Shown here: piece after piece, positions 53,553 to 60,655 of the stretch
Layout: each line of letters starts with the position of its first letter
Position numbering within the stretch: position 1 is the stretch's first letter
Origin: JBGAJN01 sp044224905
GTDB taxonomy: Bacteria; Verrucomicrobiota; Verrucomicrobiia; Limisphaerales; JBGAJN01
Length of the DNA: 64,000 nt
NCBI GenBank assembly: GCA_044224905.1
Contig: JBGAJN010000002.1
Coordinates: forward strand, 1,240,001-1,304,000
Direction: 5' to 3'
Notes under the pieces: generated by a model
What the model was told of the DNA's origin: nothing
Seen by the model: the letters and a program-made list of their open reading frames with translations, nothing else
Database searches by the model: none
Translations under genes and position numbers: made by a program

Positions 53553-53927
53553 ATGAATCCAGTCCTGATCAGCTTGCTCGTGACGGTGGTGTTTTTTGTG
53601 GTCGCCATCGTTTTAGGATTCCGGCTGGGACATTCCGCGAAGCCCTATCCGAAACTTTTGTTGTCCGCCCATATCCTGATGTTCTTCGTGATCGCCTACG
53701 GCATCGGCGAATGTCTCACGCGAATGCAGGCGGCGACGGATACTTCGCTGGCAAAGGTTGCGTTGTATGTCGCCTTGGGATCGCTGTGGGCGAGCTTGGC
53801 GAGCGGGCTCGTGATGATCTTCATCAAGCTGAAGAATCGCGGATGGATTCTGGCGCACAAGCTGACGATGTTCCTCACGGCATTTGCGTTTGTGGCCGCG
53901 GGCGTTTTCCTCGTCCTGAAACGTTGA
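53553..53927 (+). CDS. Small integral membrane protein
   Basis: A 124-residue protein with four predicted membrane helices, near residues 4-24, 35-53, 66-89 and 98-120. I recognise no named family. It starts 16 bp after the DUF4256 gene and ends 20 bp before the cupin gene, so it probably shares their transcript. Function unknown. Confidence 0.65.
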   Translation: MNPVLISLLVTVVFFVVAIVLGFRLGHSAKPYPKLLLSAHILMFFVIAYGIGECLTRMQAATDTSLAKVALYVALGSLWASLASGLVMIFIKLKNRGWILAHKLTMFLTAFAFVAAGVFLVLKR

Positions 53928-53947
53928 GGCTGGAAATCAGCAATTCG

Positions 53948-54421
53948 ATGAAGCCCATCCAAGGTTACACTCTCATCAAGCCGGATGATCTCTACTGGCG
54001 GCCGTCCAACCTGATGAAGATCCCCAACGCGGATTTTCTCGAGCGCACGGGAAGCGAGAATCTCAGCGCGCGCCTCTGGCGCATGCCGCCGAAGAGCGCA
54101 AACACGCTGCACAAGCACATCCGTCAGGAGGAATTTTATTTTGTGCTCGAAGGCACGGGCCGGATGCGCGTGGGCGAGGAAACGTTGACCGTTCCCAAAT
54201 ACGGAGGCGTGATGGTCGGCCCGGATCAGATTCGGCAAGTGTTCAACGACACCGACACCGAGGTGCTTTGGCTCATCGTCGGTGCGCCGGAGGAGTTGGA
54301 ATTTCTTCAGGGCTCCAAGTCCAAGATGGACCTCTCGCTCATTTACCCGACTGACCCGACGCAATTGCCCAAGGAACTCGCCGACGTGGAATGGCCCCCG
54401 AAAGATGGTCCAACAGGATGA
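53948..54421 (+). CDS. Cupin domain protein
   Basis: A 157-residue protein with cupin motif 1 as H55-K-H57-I-R-Q-E-E-F-Y-F and G69 (TLHKH...VLEGTG), and metal ligands H55, H57 and E61 or E62. The second motif is less clear: the expected histidine near VFNDTDTEV is not seen. Cupins are small beta-barrel proteins, enzymatic or ligand-binding, so activity is unknown. The ATG at 53948 is chosen because the longer upstream frame overlaps the membrane protein gene. Confidence 0.75.
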   Translation: MKPIQGYTLIKPDDLYWRPSNLMKIPNADFLERTGSENLSARLWRMPPKSANTLHKHIRQEEFYFVLEGTGRMRVGEETLTVPKYGGVMVGPDQIRQVFNDTDTEVLWLIVGAPEELEFLQGSKSKMDLSLIYPTDPTQLPKELADVEWPPKDGPTG

Positions 54422-54506
54422 GCTCGAGCCCGTCAAAGCCGATGGGCGCTTGCGAATTCCGGTTAATGAATAGCGACGCGTCGGTTCGTCGTGCTACAAC
54501 CAAACC

Positions 54507-55118
54507 ATGATCTCTCGCTTCCTTAACCGCGTCACTCTTGTCGCTAGTTTCATGGCGGTGGCCGCGGCAACTTCGACTTCATTCGCCGTCGATTTGCCGG
54601 CCGACGGCTTCGCCTCCTTGATTGCGAAGGGCGATCTCACCGGTTGGCAAGAGGCTGCGAAATCGGCGGAGCATTGGAAGGTGGCGAACGGGGAATTGAT
54701 CAACGACGGGAAGGGCGCGGACCTCGTGACGACGAAGACGTACCGGAATTTCGAACTGCGACTGGAATGGAAAATCCCCGCGCGAGGCGATAGCGGGGTT
54801 TATCTACCTGGCGGTCAGCAGGTGCAGATCTGGGCGAAGGACAGCGGTTCAGGCGGCTTCGTCTTCAACCACAAATACACCGTGAGCCCCGCCGTCGTGG
54901 CGGACAAACCGCTCGGAGAATGGAATGCGTTTCAAATCAAACTGTTCGACGGAAAAGTCACTGTGACGCTGAACGGCAAGGTGGTCATGCAGGACGTGCC
55001 GGTGGAGAAAGGGTTCGAACCACCGATGCGCGGCTCCGTGGAAGGACCGCTGCGTTTGCAGAAGTCGCCGCACAACGTGATGACGACGTTCCGCAACGTG
55101 TTCATCCGTGAGCTGTAG
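54507..55118 (+). CDS. Secreted DUF1080 protein (3-keto-disaccharide hydrolase-like)
   Basis: A 203-residue protein with a signal peptide (about 1-27) and a concanavalin-like beta-sandwich of the DUF1080 family. Supporting segments are WKVANGELINDGKGADLVT, FELRLEWKIPARGDSGVYLP and GEWNAFQIKLFDGKVTVTLN. DUF1080 proteins are abundant in Verrucomicrobia and Planctomycetes, and some act on 3-keto sugars. The putative substrate here is not known. It is convergent with the gene at 55137. Confidence 0.85.
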   Translation: MISRFLNRVTLVASFMAVAAATSTSFAVDLPADGFASLIAKGDLTGWQEAAKSAEHWKVANGELINDGKGADLVTTKTYRNFELRLEWKIPARGDSGVYLPGGQQVQIWAKDSGSGGFVFNHKYTVSPAVVADKPLGEWNAFQIKLFDGKVTVTLNGKVVMQDVPVEKGFEPPMRGSVEGPLRLQKSPHNVMTTFRNVFIREL

Positions 55119-55136
55119 GCTGAATCGGCTCGGGCG

Positions 55137-55859
55137 TCAGCCCTTGCGGTAGATCTTCACGTCGTCGACCACGGCGTTGCGCGGGACGGAGAAGCGCAGC
55201 ATGCGCTTGGTCGGATGCGCGATGCCGGGTGAATGAAAGCTCCCGACTTGTTGGCCGTCGATGGACACGCTGAGTTCGTCCCCGTCGATCTTCACCAGCA
55301 ACTCGTGCCACTTGCCGACTGCGGTGGCGTGCGAGATGTTCTTGCTCTTGCCGACAATGGCCTTCTTCTGCTCGTCGGTCAGAGCCTTCTTAGCGGTCCG
55401 GGCGTCGTGGATATCCACGCGCATTCCGCCGGTCTTGTGATCGATCAACTGAACCTGCTTCGGGGTCACCTTCGCGGCGCACAGGTGGCCGGCGTGGACT
55501 TCCTTGCATTGCGCGTCGGCGAAATCGAGGCCGAGGCTGTCCTTCTCGTCCTCGAGCATAAAGCGGAGCGTCACGGCGCCATCGGTGAACTCGGCCGCGT
55601 GAGTGACGGAGACCGCGTGATCCGCGCGGGCGCTGATGTAAATGCGCATCGCGCCGTCCTTCAGGTCCACCTGCTTGTCGCCCTTTGCGCGGCTCTTGCT
55701 GTTGGTGCCCCAACCGTTGCCGGGTTCGTCGCTAGTTGCCTTGGGCTGAGTTCGGTTGAAGTCATCTTGGAAGATGATCTTTCCGAGATCGGCGGCGAAA
55801 GCGGATGCGGTCAGGGCGGGAATCAGCGTGAACAGTGCAAGAGATTTCATGGTCGTCAT
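55137..55859 (-). CDS. Secreted concanavalin-like protein, paralogue of 62718 and 63516
   Basis: A 240-residue protein with a signal peptide (KSLALFTLIPALTASAFA). It shares several segments with the genes at 62718 and 63516: the FxDxF opening, an AGHLCAAKV block against SHYGHICMARI, and SPGIAHPTKRM against SPGIAHPTKSK. The fold is likely a concanavalin-like jelly roll, as in DUF1080 relatives. No catalytic residue can be named. An in-frame ATG at 55850 gives the cleaner signal peptide; the ATG at 55859 is the longer alternative. Confidence 0.7.
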   Translation of the reverse strand: MTTMKSLALFTLIPALTASAFAADLGKIIFQDDFNRTQPKATSDEPGNGWGTNSKSRAKGDKQVDLKDGAMRIYISARADHAVSVTHAAEFTDGAVTLRFMLEDEKDSLGLDFADAQCKEVHAGHLCAAKVTPKQVQLIDHKTGGMRVDIHDARTAKKALTDEQKKAIVGKSKNISHATAVGKWHELLVKIDGDELSVSIDGQQVGSFHSPGIAHPTKRMLRFSVPRNAVVDDVKIYRKG

Positions 55860-55926
55860 TTAATCGACGTTTGAAATGATTTGAAAGCGGCAAACTCCGG
55901 GGAGTGCGCACGGCTGGCAGCGTCGT

Positions 55927-56601
55927 TCATTTCCCTTCCCACAGTTTGATGTGGTCGATCTGGCAGGTTCCAAAATCGACGGCTTTGAAATCAATCTGGT
56001 GCTGGCCGGTGCCATCGATGTTCTTGCTCTCGAAACGGTGCTTCTTCCCGTCGATCGTGAGAAGGATCGTGCCCTTCTTCAGCTCGATGGCGACGTCGTG
56101 CCATTGGTTGAGCGCGAAGAGCGGTTGCGGAATGGCGAGCGTCTCGACGTTTTTCTTTATGGTGAGCGTGGTCGCTTTCTCGCTGAAAGTGAGCGTGTGA
56201 ATGTGGTGACCAAGATCGACGAGCGGAAAGCCTTTTTGGTAGGCTTTCGCGTCGTAACGCACCCGCATCGTGCAGACAAAATTTTCCGGCACCTGCTTAA
56301 GCCAGATCACGGGCTTCAATCCGGCATGCGATGGGTCGGCGCTTGCTTTCTTCTTGGCCTGAAATTCGGCGGAGGATGGACCGCCGGCCAGCACGCCATT
56401 CTTGATCGCCCAAGTGCTGCTCTGGCGAACTTCCCAGAAGTTGGTATTGATCGTCGCCCCGTCGAAGGTGTCCTCGTAAATGAGCTTGGTGCTCTGAAAC
56501 AAATCCGATTTGTAGTCAGGGCTGGCAGCCTGAAGCGTTGGGACGGCGCAGGCGGTCAGTGAGAGAGTGGCCAAGCAAACAAGGCGGCAAAGAGTTTTCA
56601 T
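55927..56601 (-). CDS. Putative lipoprotein with concanavalin-like domain
   Basis: A 224-residue protein. The leader MKTLCRLVCLATLSLTAC contains a lipobox L15-T-A-C18. A jelly-roll-like domain follows (LIYEDTFDGATINTNFWEVR ... QIDFKAVDFGTCQIDHIKLW), resembling the DUF1080 class. The ATG at 56601 is preferred over a start 52 codons upstream with no leader character. It is probably membrane-anchored. It sits 68 bp from the related secreted protein at 55137 on the same strand. Confidence 0.7.
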   Translation of the reverse strand: MKTLCRLVCLATLSLTACAVPTLQAASPDYKSDLFQSTKLIYEDTFDGATINTNFWEVRQSSTWAIKNGVLAGGPSSAEFQAKKKASADPSHAGLKPVIWLKQVPENFVCTMRVRYDAKAYQKGFPLVDLGHHIHTLTFSEKATTLTIKKNVETLAIPQPLFALNQWHDVAIELKKGTILLTIDGKKHRFESKNIDGTGQHQIDFKAVDFGTCQIDHIKLWEGK

Positions 56602-56795
56602 GATTAGGTCTGTAGTTGTGTGGCGGTTTATTACGGTGTGGGGAGGGGATTGGCAATCCCGGCTTTTTTTTGATGCAGAGAACAAGGTTGCTGAGATCAA
56701 TTCCAGTCCGGTTGGATGTGCAGCAAGGGCTGAAATCTCTTCGGCGAATAATCTCATCGAATGCTCAAGAAATGGCTCCCGGAAAAATTTGCTGC

Positions 56796-56825
56796 TTTAC
56801 ATGCAACCAAAAGGTTGCATAATGT
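56796..56825 (+). promoter_or_regulatory. Promoter with embedded palindromic operator of the arsR-SRPBCC operon
   Basis: A perfect palindrome, ATGCAACC-AAAA-GGTTGCAT, occupies 56801-56820. A -35-like TTTACA (56796-56801) and a -10-like TAATGT (56820-56825) are 18 bp apart, so the spacer is almost entirely the operator. A regulator bound here would block RNA polymerase. The gene directly downstream encodes an ArsR-type repressor, so autoregulation is very likely. Confidence 0.75.
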
Positions 56826-56833
56826 TCAGCGTG

Positions 56834-57157
56834 ATGGATGCAGTGTTTAAGGCCTTGGCGGACGAAAGCCGACGAAAGTTGCTCGATCAGTTGCACGAGA
56901 GCAACGGGCAGACGCTGGGTGAACTGTGTGAACACCTCGACATGACGCGGCAGGCGGTCACAAAACATTTGCTGCTGCTCGAAGCGGCAAACCTGGTGAC
57001 CGTCGTCTGGCGTGGGCGCGAAAAGCTGCATTACCTCAATCCGGTGCCGATCCACGACATCTCCGAGCGCTGGATCGGCAAATACGAACGCCATCGCCTC
57101 CAGGCGTTGAGTGATTTGAAAAAAGGTCTCGAAGAAAAGAAAAACAAAAAAGGATAA
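56834..57157 (+). CDS. ArsR-family transcriptional regulator
   Basis: A 107-residue winged-helix protein starting MDAVFKALADESRRKLLDQL, the usual opening of ArsR regulators that pair with SRPBCC genes. The recognition helix is about 38-51 (TRQAVTKHLLLLEA), and a wing follows (WRGREKLHYLNP). It has no CxC metal site, so a metal sensor is unlikely. An in-frame ATG at 56822 lies inside the predicted -10 box, so I choose 56834. That start leaves almost no leader, so the mRNA may be leaderless. It ends 4 bp before the SRPBCC gene. Confidence 0.88.
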   Translation: MDAVFKALADESRRKLLDQLHESNGQTLGELCEHLDMTRQAVTKHLLLLEAANLVTVVWRGREKLHYLNPVPIHDISERWIGKYERHRLQALSDLKKGLEEKKNKKG

Positions 57158-57161
57158 CGAC

Positions 57162-57596
57162 ATGCAAAAGCCAAAGTTAGTTTATACGACCTACATCCGC
57201 TCGACGCCCAAAAAGGTGTGGGAAGCGATCACGAAGCCCGAATTCACCGCGCAATACTGGGGCAAGATGACCAACGTTTCCGATTGGAAGAAGGGCTCGA
57301 AGTGGGAGCACCACAACCCTGAGCACGAAGTCTGGGTTACCGGCAAAGTTTTGGAATCCACGCCGACAAAACATCTCGTGTTGTCCTGGGCTGATCCGGA
57401 CGATCTCGCTGACAAATCGCGCGTCACGTTTGAGATCGAAGCGATTGGAGACATGACTTGCCTCGTCGTTACCCACGGAAGTTTCAAAACCGGTTCGACA
57501 ATGGTTAAGAAAGTTTCCGGCGGTTGGCCGCGCGTGCTCTCCAGCCTGAAAACGTTCCTGGAAACCGGCAAGGGACTCAACATCTTCTGCAAATAG
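57162..57596 (+). CDS. SRPBCC (AHSA1-like) protein, partner of the ArsR regulator
   Basis: A 144-residue START/SRPBCC-fold protein with TTYIRSTPKKVWEAITKPEF, GSKWEHHNPEHEVWVTGKVL and the C-terminal helix GGWPRVLSSLKTFLETG. AHSA1-like proteins bind hydrophobic ligands in a deep pocket, and many lie in operons with an ArsR repressor. The 4-bp gap and shared promoter support co-regulation. Its ligand is unknown. Confidence 0.87.
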   Translation: MQKPKLVYTTYIRSTPKKVWEAITKPEFTAQYWGKMTNVSDWKKGSKWEHHNPEHEVWVTGKVLESTPTKHLVLSWADPDDLADKSRVTFEIEAIGDMTCLVVTHGSFKTGSTMVKKVSGGWPRVLSSLKTFLETGKGLNIFCK

Positions 57597-57902
57597 CGCA
57601 AGTTGCGAATTGCCGCGCGAGTTCTGCGGCTGGCAAAAGGGTTGTGGGAGGCAGCGCGATAGTTGCCTCGAAAACAAAACGGTTTGCAGAATTCGACTCG
57701 TCGAAGATGTCATGCCCCGCGCTACGGCTGGTGGTGGCCGGGGCATGGTTGCGAAGTTGGTTCGTGCTGCGTTGCGGTGCGCCTCGGGATGCTCACGCGC
57801 TTCGGCCAGGTTGCCTCGAAGCAAATTTCCGTGGAGTTCCGTCGGTGCGAGTGGACCGCCAAGCTCACTTGCGGGCGCGGATCGGAAATGTTTTGTTGAG
57901 CC
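57597..57902. other. 306-bp gap with no gene recognised
   Basis: Open frames here lack family features, a plausible start or a ribosome-binding site. An 11-bp direct repeat (GTTGCCTCGAA, near 57661 and 57809) is the only pattern seen and may be chance. Confidence 0.5.
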
Positions 57903-58364
57903 ATGGCGCAATCTTATCCGACTCTCATTCCCGGGCTCCGCAGTCCCTTCGATCAGGTCAACGGGTTGGTTTATTTCGGTCGCATGCTCGACAAGATCCG
58001 ACTCGCAGCGGCGGGAAAATTGCCCGCAGGCTGGCAGCCGATGCGGGGCGCAGTGAAAGGCAGCTTCGATTGGCGCTGCTGCCAGTTTCTGAAGATTGAA
58101 TACTCGGCGCTCGAGGCGGAAACCCTGAAGGGCGACAAGACTGACGCGGAGCTGCTCGATTGGGCTTTTCTTCACGGCCGCCGTCCGGACGATCAGGAAA
58201 TCGAGGTGTGGAACGCCTTTATGACCAAACGCGGTTGGCGCGATGCCGGCACGCCCTTCGTGACGCAGCGCCTCGCCGAGATCGGCCTGCCACCCGGCAC
58301 CGTGCAGACGATGTTCGAATTCATCGACCTGGATGAAGGGCGCCTGAAGGTGGCCCAAGGTTGA
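57903..58364 (+). CDS. DUF5069 family protein
   Basis: A 153-residue protein starting MAQSYPTLIPGLRSPFDQVN and then GLVYFGRMLDKIRLAAAGKLP, the conserved opening of DUF5069 proteins. Later segments include DWAFLHGRRPDDQEIEVWNA and FIDLDEGR. Function of the family is unknown. It is monocistronic by position, with 306 bp upstream and 148 bp downstream. Confidence 0.78.
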   Translation: MAQSYPTLIPGLRSPFDQVNGLVYFGRMLDKIRLAAAGKLPAGWQPMRGAVKGSFDWRCCQFLKIEYSALEAETLKGDKTDAELLDWAFLHGRRPDDQEIEVWNAFMTKRGWRDAGTPFVTQRLAEIGLPPGTVQTMFEFIDLDEGRLKVAQG

Positions 58365-58512
58365 TCCGGCTGAGAAACTGCGCGGAGCGTCGTTGCCTCC
58401 GCTTCGGGGCGCTGAGAATTTATTTTCCGAGAATGTCCTTTTTGCGAACGTTCGTTCGTTGAAGTAAGGAAACGACGAACCGAGCTAAACCGAAATCGAA
58501 ACAGATACCGTT

Positions 58513-59052
58513 ATGATCATAAAAGTCCTGATTGGTCTGCTGGCCCTACTGGTTGTCCTCTTGATCGTGGCCGCGTTGCGGCCCGCGGACTTCCGCGTCG
58601 AACGCAGTGCGGCTCTTTCCGCTTCGCCGACCGCGCTTTTCGAGCATGTAAACAATCACCGCAAGTTCGCGGTTTGGAACCCATTTCTAAAGCTCGATCC
58701 CAACGTGAAGAACATTTACAGCGGTCCGGAGTCCGGCGTTGGTGCGGTGTGCAGTTGGGACGGCAACAAGGACGTGGGCGCGGGAACATGCACCATTATT
58801 GAGAGCAAGCCGGGCGAGTTGGTGCGCTGCCGGATGGATTGGAAACGGCCGATGGAAGGCACCGCCACCGTGGATTTCACGTTCAAGCCGGAGGGCGGGA
58901 AGACCGTCGTGACCTGGGCGATGTACGGCAAAAACAAGTTCATGGGCAAGCTCGTAAGCCTGTTCATGGACTGCGACAAGATCTGTGGTCCGCAGTTTGA
59001 AAAAGGCCTCGCCGATCTCGGCGCGGTGGCTGCAGTTTCCTCCGCGAAGTAA
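58513..59052 (+). CDS. SRPBCC/polyketide-cyclase-like protein with membrane anchor
   Basis: A 179-residue protein with an N-terminal hydrophobic helix (IIKVLIGLLALLVVLLIVAA) followed by an SRPBCC domain. Supporting segments are FRVERSAALSASPTALFEHV, FAVWNPFLKLDPN and DFTFKPEGGKTVVTWAMYGK. It belongs to the polyketide cyclase/dehydrase-type subgroup, many of which have no enzyme activity and bind ligands. The anchor is unusual for SRPBCC and suggests location at the cytoplasmic membrane. Confidence 0.82.
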   Translation: MIIKVLIGLLALLVVLLIVAALRPADFRVERSAALSASPTALFEHVNNHRKFAVWNPFLKLDPNVKNIYSGPESGVGAVCSWDGNKDVGAGTCTIIESKPGELVRCRMDWKRPMEGTATVDFTFKPEGGKTVVTWAMYGKNKFMGKLVSLFMDCDKICGPQFEKGLADLGAVAAVSSAK

Positions 59053-59072
59053 ATTCGCAATCCTTTCTTCCT

Positions 59073-59474
59073 ATGGCGAAAATGAACGAACAACCCGGTT
59101 CCGATTATTTGGTGTTATCGCGCGGGCAGTGGGACAAAGACGCATCGAAGGAAGACATCGAGGCCGCCATTCACAAGTTTTACGACTGGCTGCAACGAAA
59201 CATTGATGAGGGCAAAATGAAAATGGGCAGCCGCCTCAGCCGCGAGCGCGCCGTGGTTTCCAAGTCGGGCATCGTCACGGACGGTCCCTTTGGTGAAGGG
59301 AAGGAAGTCGTCGGCGGTTATTGGTTTATCGTGGCGCGGTGCCTTCGCGACGCGGCGGAGCTCGCGGCTCAGAATCCCTGCGCGCAATACGGGCTGACTT
59401 TCGAAATCCGGCCCCTTGAGGCGGAGCGCGCGTCGGCGTACAAACCTGCGAACGAAACGCCGACGGCAACTTGA
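59073..59474 (+). CDS. YciI-like (DGPF domain) protein
   Basis: A 133-residue protein with the DGPF signature at residues 70-73 (VTDGPFGEGKEVVGGYWFIV) and FEIRPLE near the end. The DGPF/YCII superfamily has a ferredoxin-like fold, and members are often found beside ECF sigma factors, SRPBCC proteins and PhnB-like proteins. It starts 20 bp after the SRPBCC gene. Function unknown. A start at the second Met (MNEQPG) is possible. Confidence 0.83.
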   Translation: MAKMNEQPGSDYLVLSRGQWDKDASKEDIEAAIHKFYDWLQRNIDEGKMKMGSRLSRERAVVSKSGIVTDGPFGEGKEVVGGYWFIVARCLRDAAELAAQNPCAQYGLTFEIRPLEAERASAYKPANETPTAT

Positions 59475-59498
59475 TCTCCGCCGGCGCCCTTGGCCGGG

Positions 59499-59951
59499 TT
59501 AACCCTGGTCAGGAATTTCCGCCTCGACCAGTTTGCCGAGGAGCGTCAGTGACTCCTGCCAGCCGAGATAGCACGCCTCGGCGGGAATGGCCGCGGGGAT
59601 CCCTTCCTGCGTAACGTTCAATTCCGTTCCGCAAAACACCGGCTTCAGCGTGATCGTCGTCGTCATTTCACCCGGAAGTCCGCTGTCGAACTTGTTCGTG
59701 TATCGGATGCGCTCGTGCGGCTGGAGTTCGAGATACGTCCCGCCGAAGGAGTGACTCGTGCCGGTGGTGAAATTGGTGAACGACATCTTGTAGGTGCCGC
59801 CGACCTTTGCATCCATCTGATGAACTTTGCCGGTGAATCCATTTGGTGGAAGCCATTTGGCCATCGCGTCGGCGTCGAGGAACGCGCGGTAAACCCGCTC
59901 CGGCGTGGCGCGGAGCACTCGGTGAAGTCGAACGGTATTGGTGGTGGTCAT
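59499..59951 (-). CDS. SRPBCC (AHSA1-like) family protein
   Basis: A 150-residue protein with VRLHRVLRATPERVYRAFLD, AKWLPPNGFTGKVHQMD and GGTYLELQPHERIRYTNKFD, typical of the AHSA1/SRPBCC group. The WLPPNGF segment is a common family landmark. It is the third SRPBCC gene within 3 kb, on the opposite strand from the others and convergent with the YciI gene. Ligand unknown. Confidence 0.87.
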   Translation of the reverse strand: MTTTNTVRLHRVLRATPERVYRAFLDADAMAKWLPPNGFTGKVHQMDAKVGGTYKMSFTNFTTGTSHSFGGTYLELQPHERIRYTNKFDSGLPGEMTTTITLKPVFCGTELNVTQEGIPAAIPAEACYLGWQESLTLLGKLVEAEIPDQG

Positions 59952-60046
59952 AGTCGTTTGATTTTCGTTGTCACCATTACGACGAATGGACCGGACGTGT
60001 CAGGACAATTGTCGCGCAAATTGTTTGTCGGTTCGGTGGGAGGGAG

Positions 60047-60526
60047 TCATTCCTCGCCGTCGTAGTAATCCAAGGCCTCGCCGCGCAACACCCGATGCTC
60101 CGGTGAACGCACGCCCCACTTCTGGCTGTCGGGATAGTAAACGGATTCGCCGATCGGATTGTCGGCCACGACATAGAGAATCAAATCCTGCGCGCCGTCA
60201 TTGCTGAGTTGATGCGGTTCGTTGGGCTTGAAAAGAAAGGCATCACCCGGTCCGATGGGCGTCGTTCCATCCTTGTCCCGCACCTGACCCGTTCCGGAGA
60301 TGACGTGATAGAATTCCCATTGCGCGCTGTGCAGATGATACGGATACGGCGTCTTGCCGGGTGCGATGCGCACGATCTCCACGTCGAACGGATGCCGCTC
60401 CATGAGGTCGGTGGATTGCGGAATGCGTCCCAGCGCTTCCGAGATTTCCTTGCCCGCGCCCGCGAAATTTCCCTTGGGCGACGACCAAGTATCCTCGGCC
60501 AGTTCGTTCGAGTTGATCTTCTTCAT
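60047..60526 (-). CDS. Cupin domain protein
   Basis: A 159-residue cupin with both motifs: PYHLHSAQWEFYHVISGTG (ligands H64, H66, E71) and PGDAFLFKPNEPHQL (H105). The four ligands would hold a divalent metal. No catalytic activity can be assigned. The ATG at 60526 is chosen because the longer frame runs into the divergent lipoprotein gene at 60656. The C-terminal acidic tail DYYDGEE is short. Confidence 0.82.
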   Translation of the reverse strand: MKKINSNELAEDTWSSPKGNFAGAGKEISEALGRIPQSTDLMERHPFDVEIVRIAPGKTPYPYHLHSAQWEFYHVISGTGQVRDKDGTTPIGPGDAFLFKPNEPHQLSNDGAQDLILYVVADNPIGESVYYPDSQKWGVRSPEHRVLRGEALDYYDGEE

Positions 60527-60655
60527 GGGGGTGAATTCTGCGCTCGCGCCCCGGAGCGTCAACGGCGTTCCGCAGCCTGCCGGCGTGATCGGACCAAGTC
60601 CGAATTCATCGATCTGGACGAAGCGCGACGAAAAGTTGATAACTCGCGGAAAGCC

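Noticed and set aside
57610..58099. Plus-strand frames of 148 and 191 codons starting before 57903
   Set aside because: They overlap the DUF5069 gene in other frames and have no recognisable domain or start signal.
58445..58454. CGAACGTTCG palindrome, resembling half of a DinR/LexA box
   Set aside because: It lacks the 4-bp spacer of CGAAC-N4-GTTCG, and the neighbouring genes are not SOS genes.
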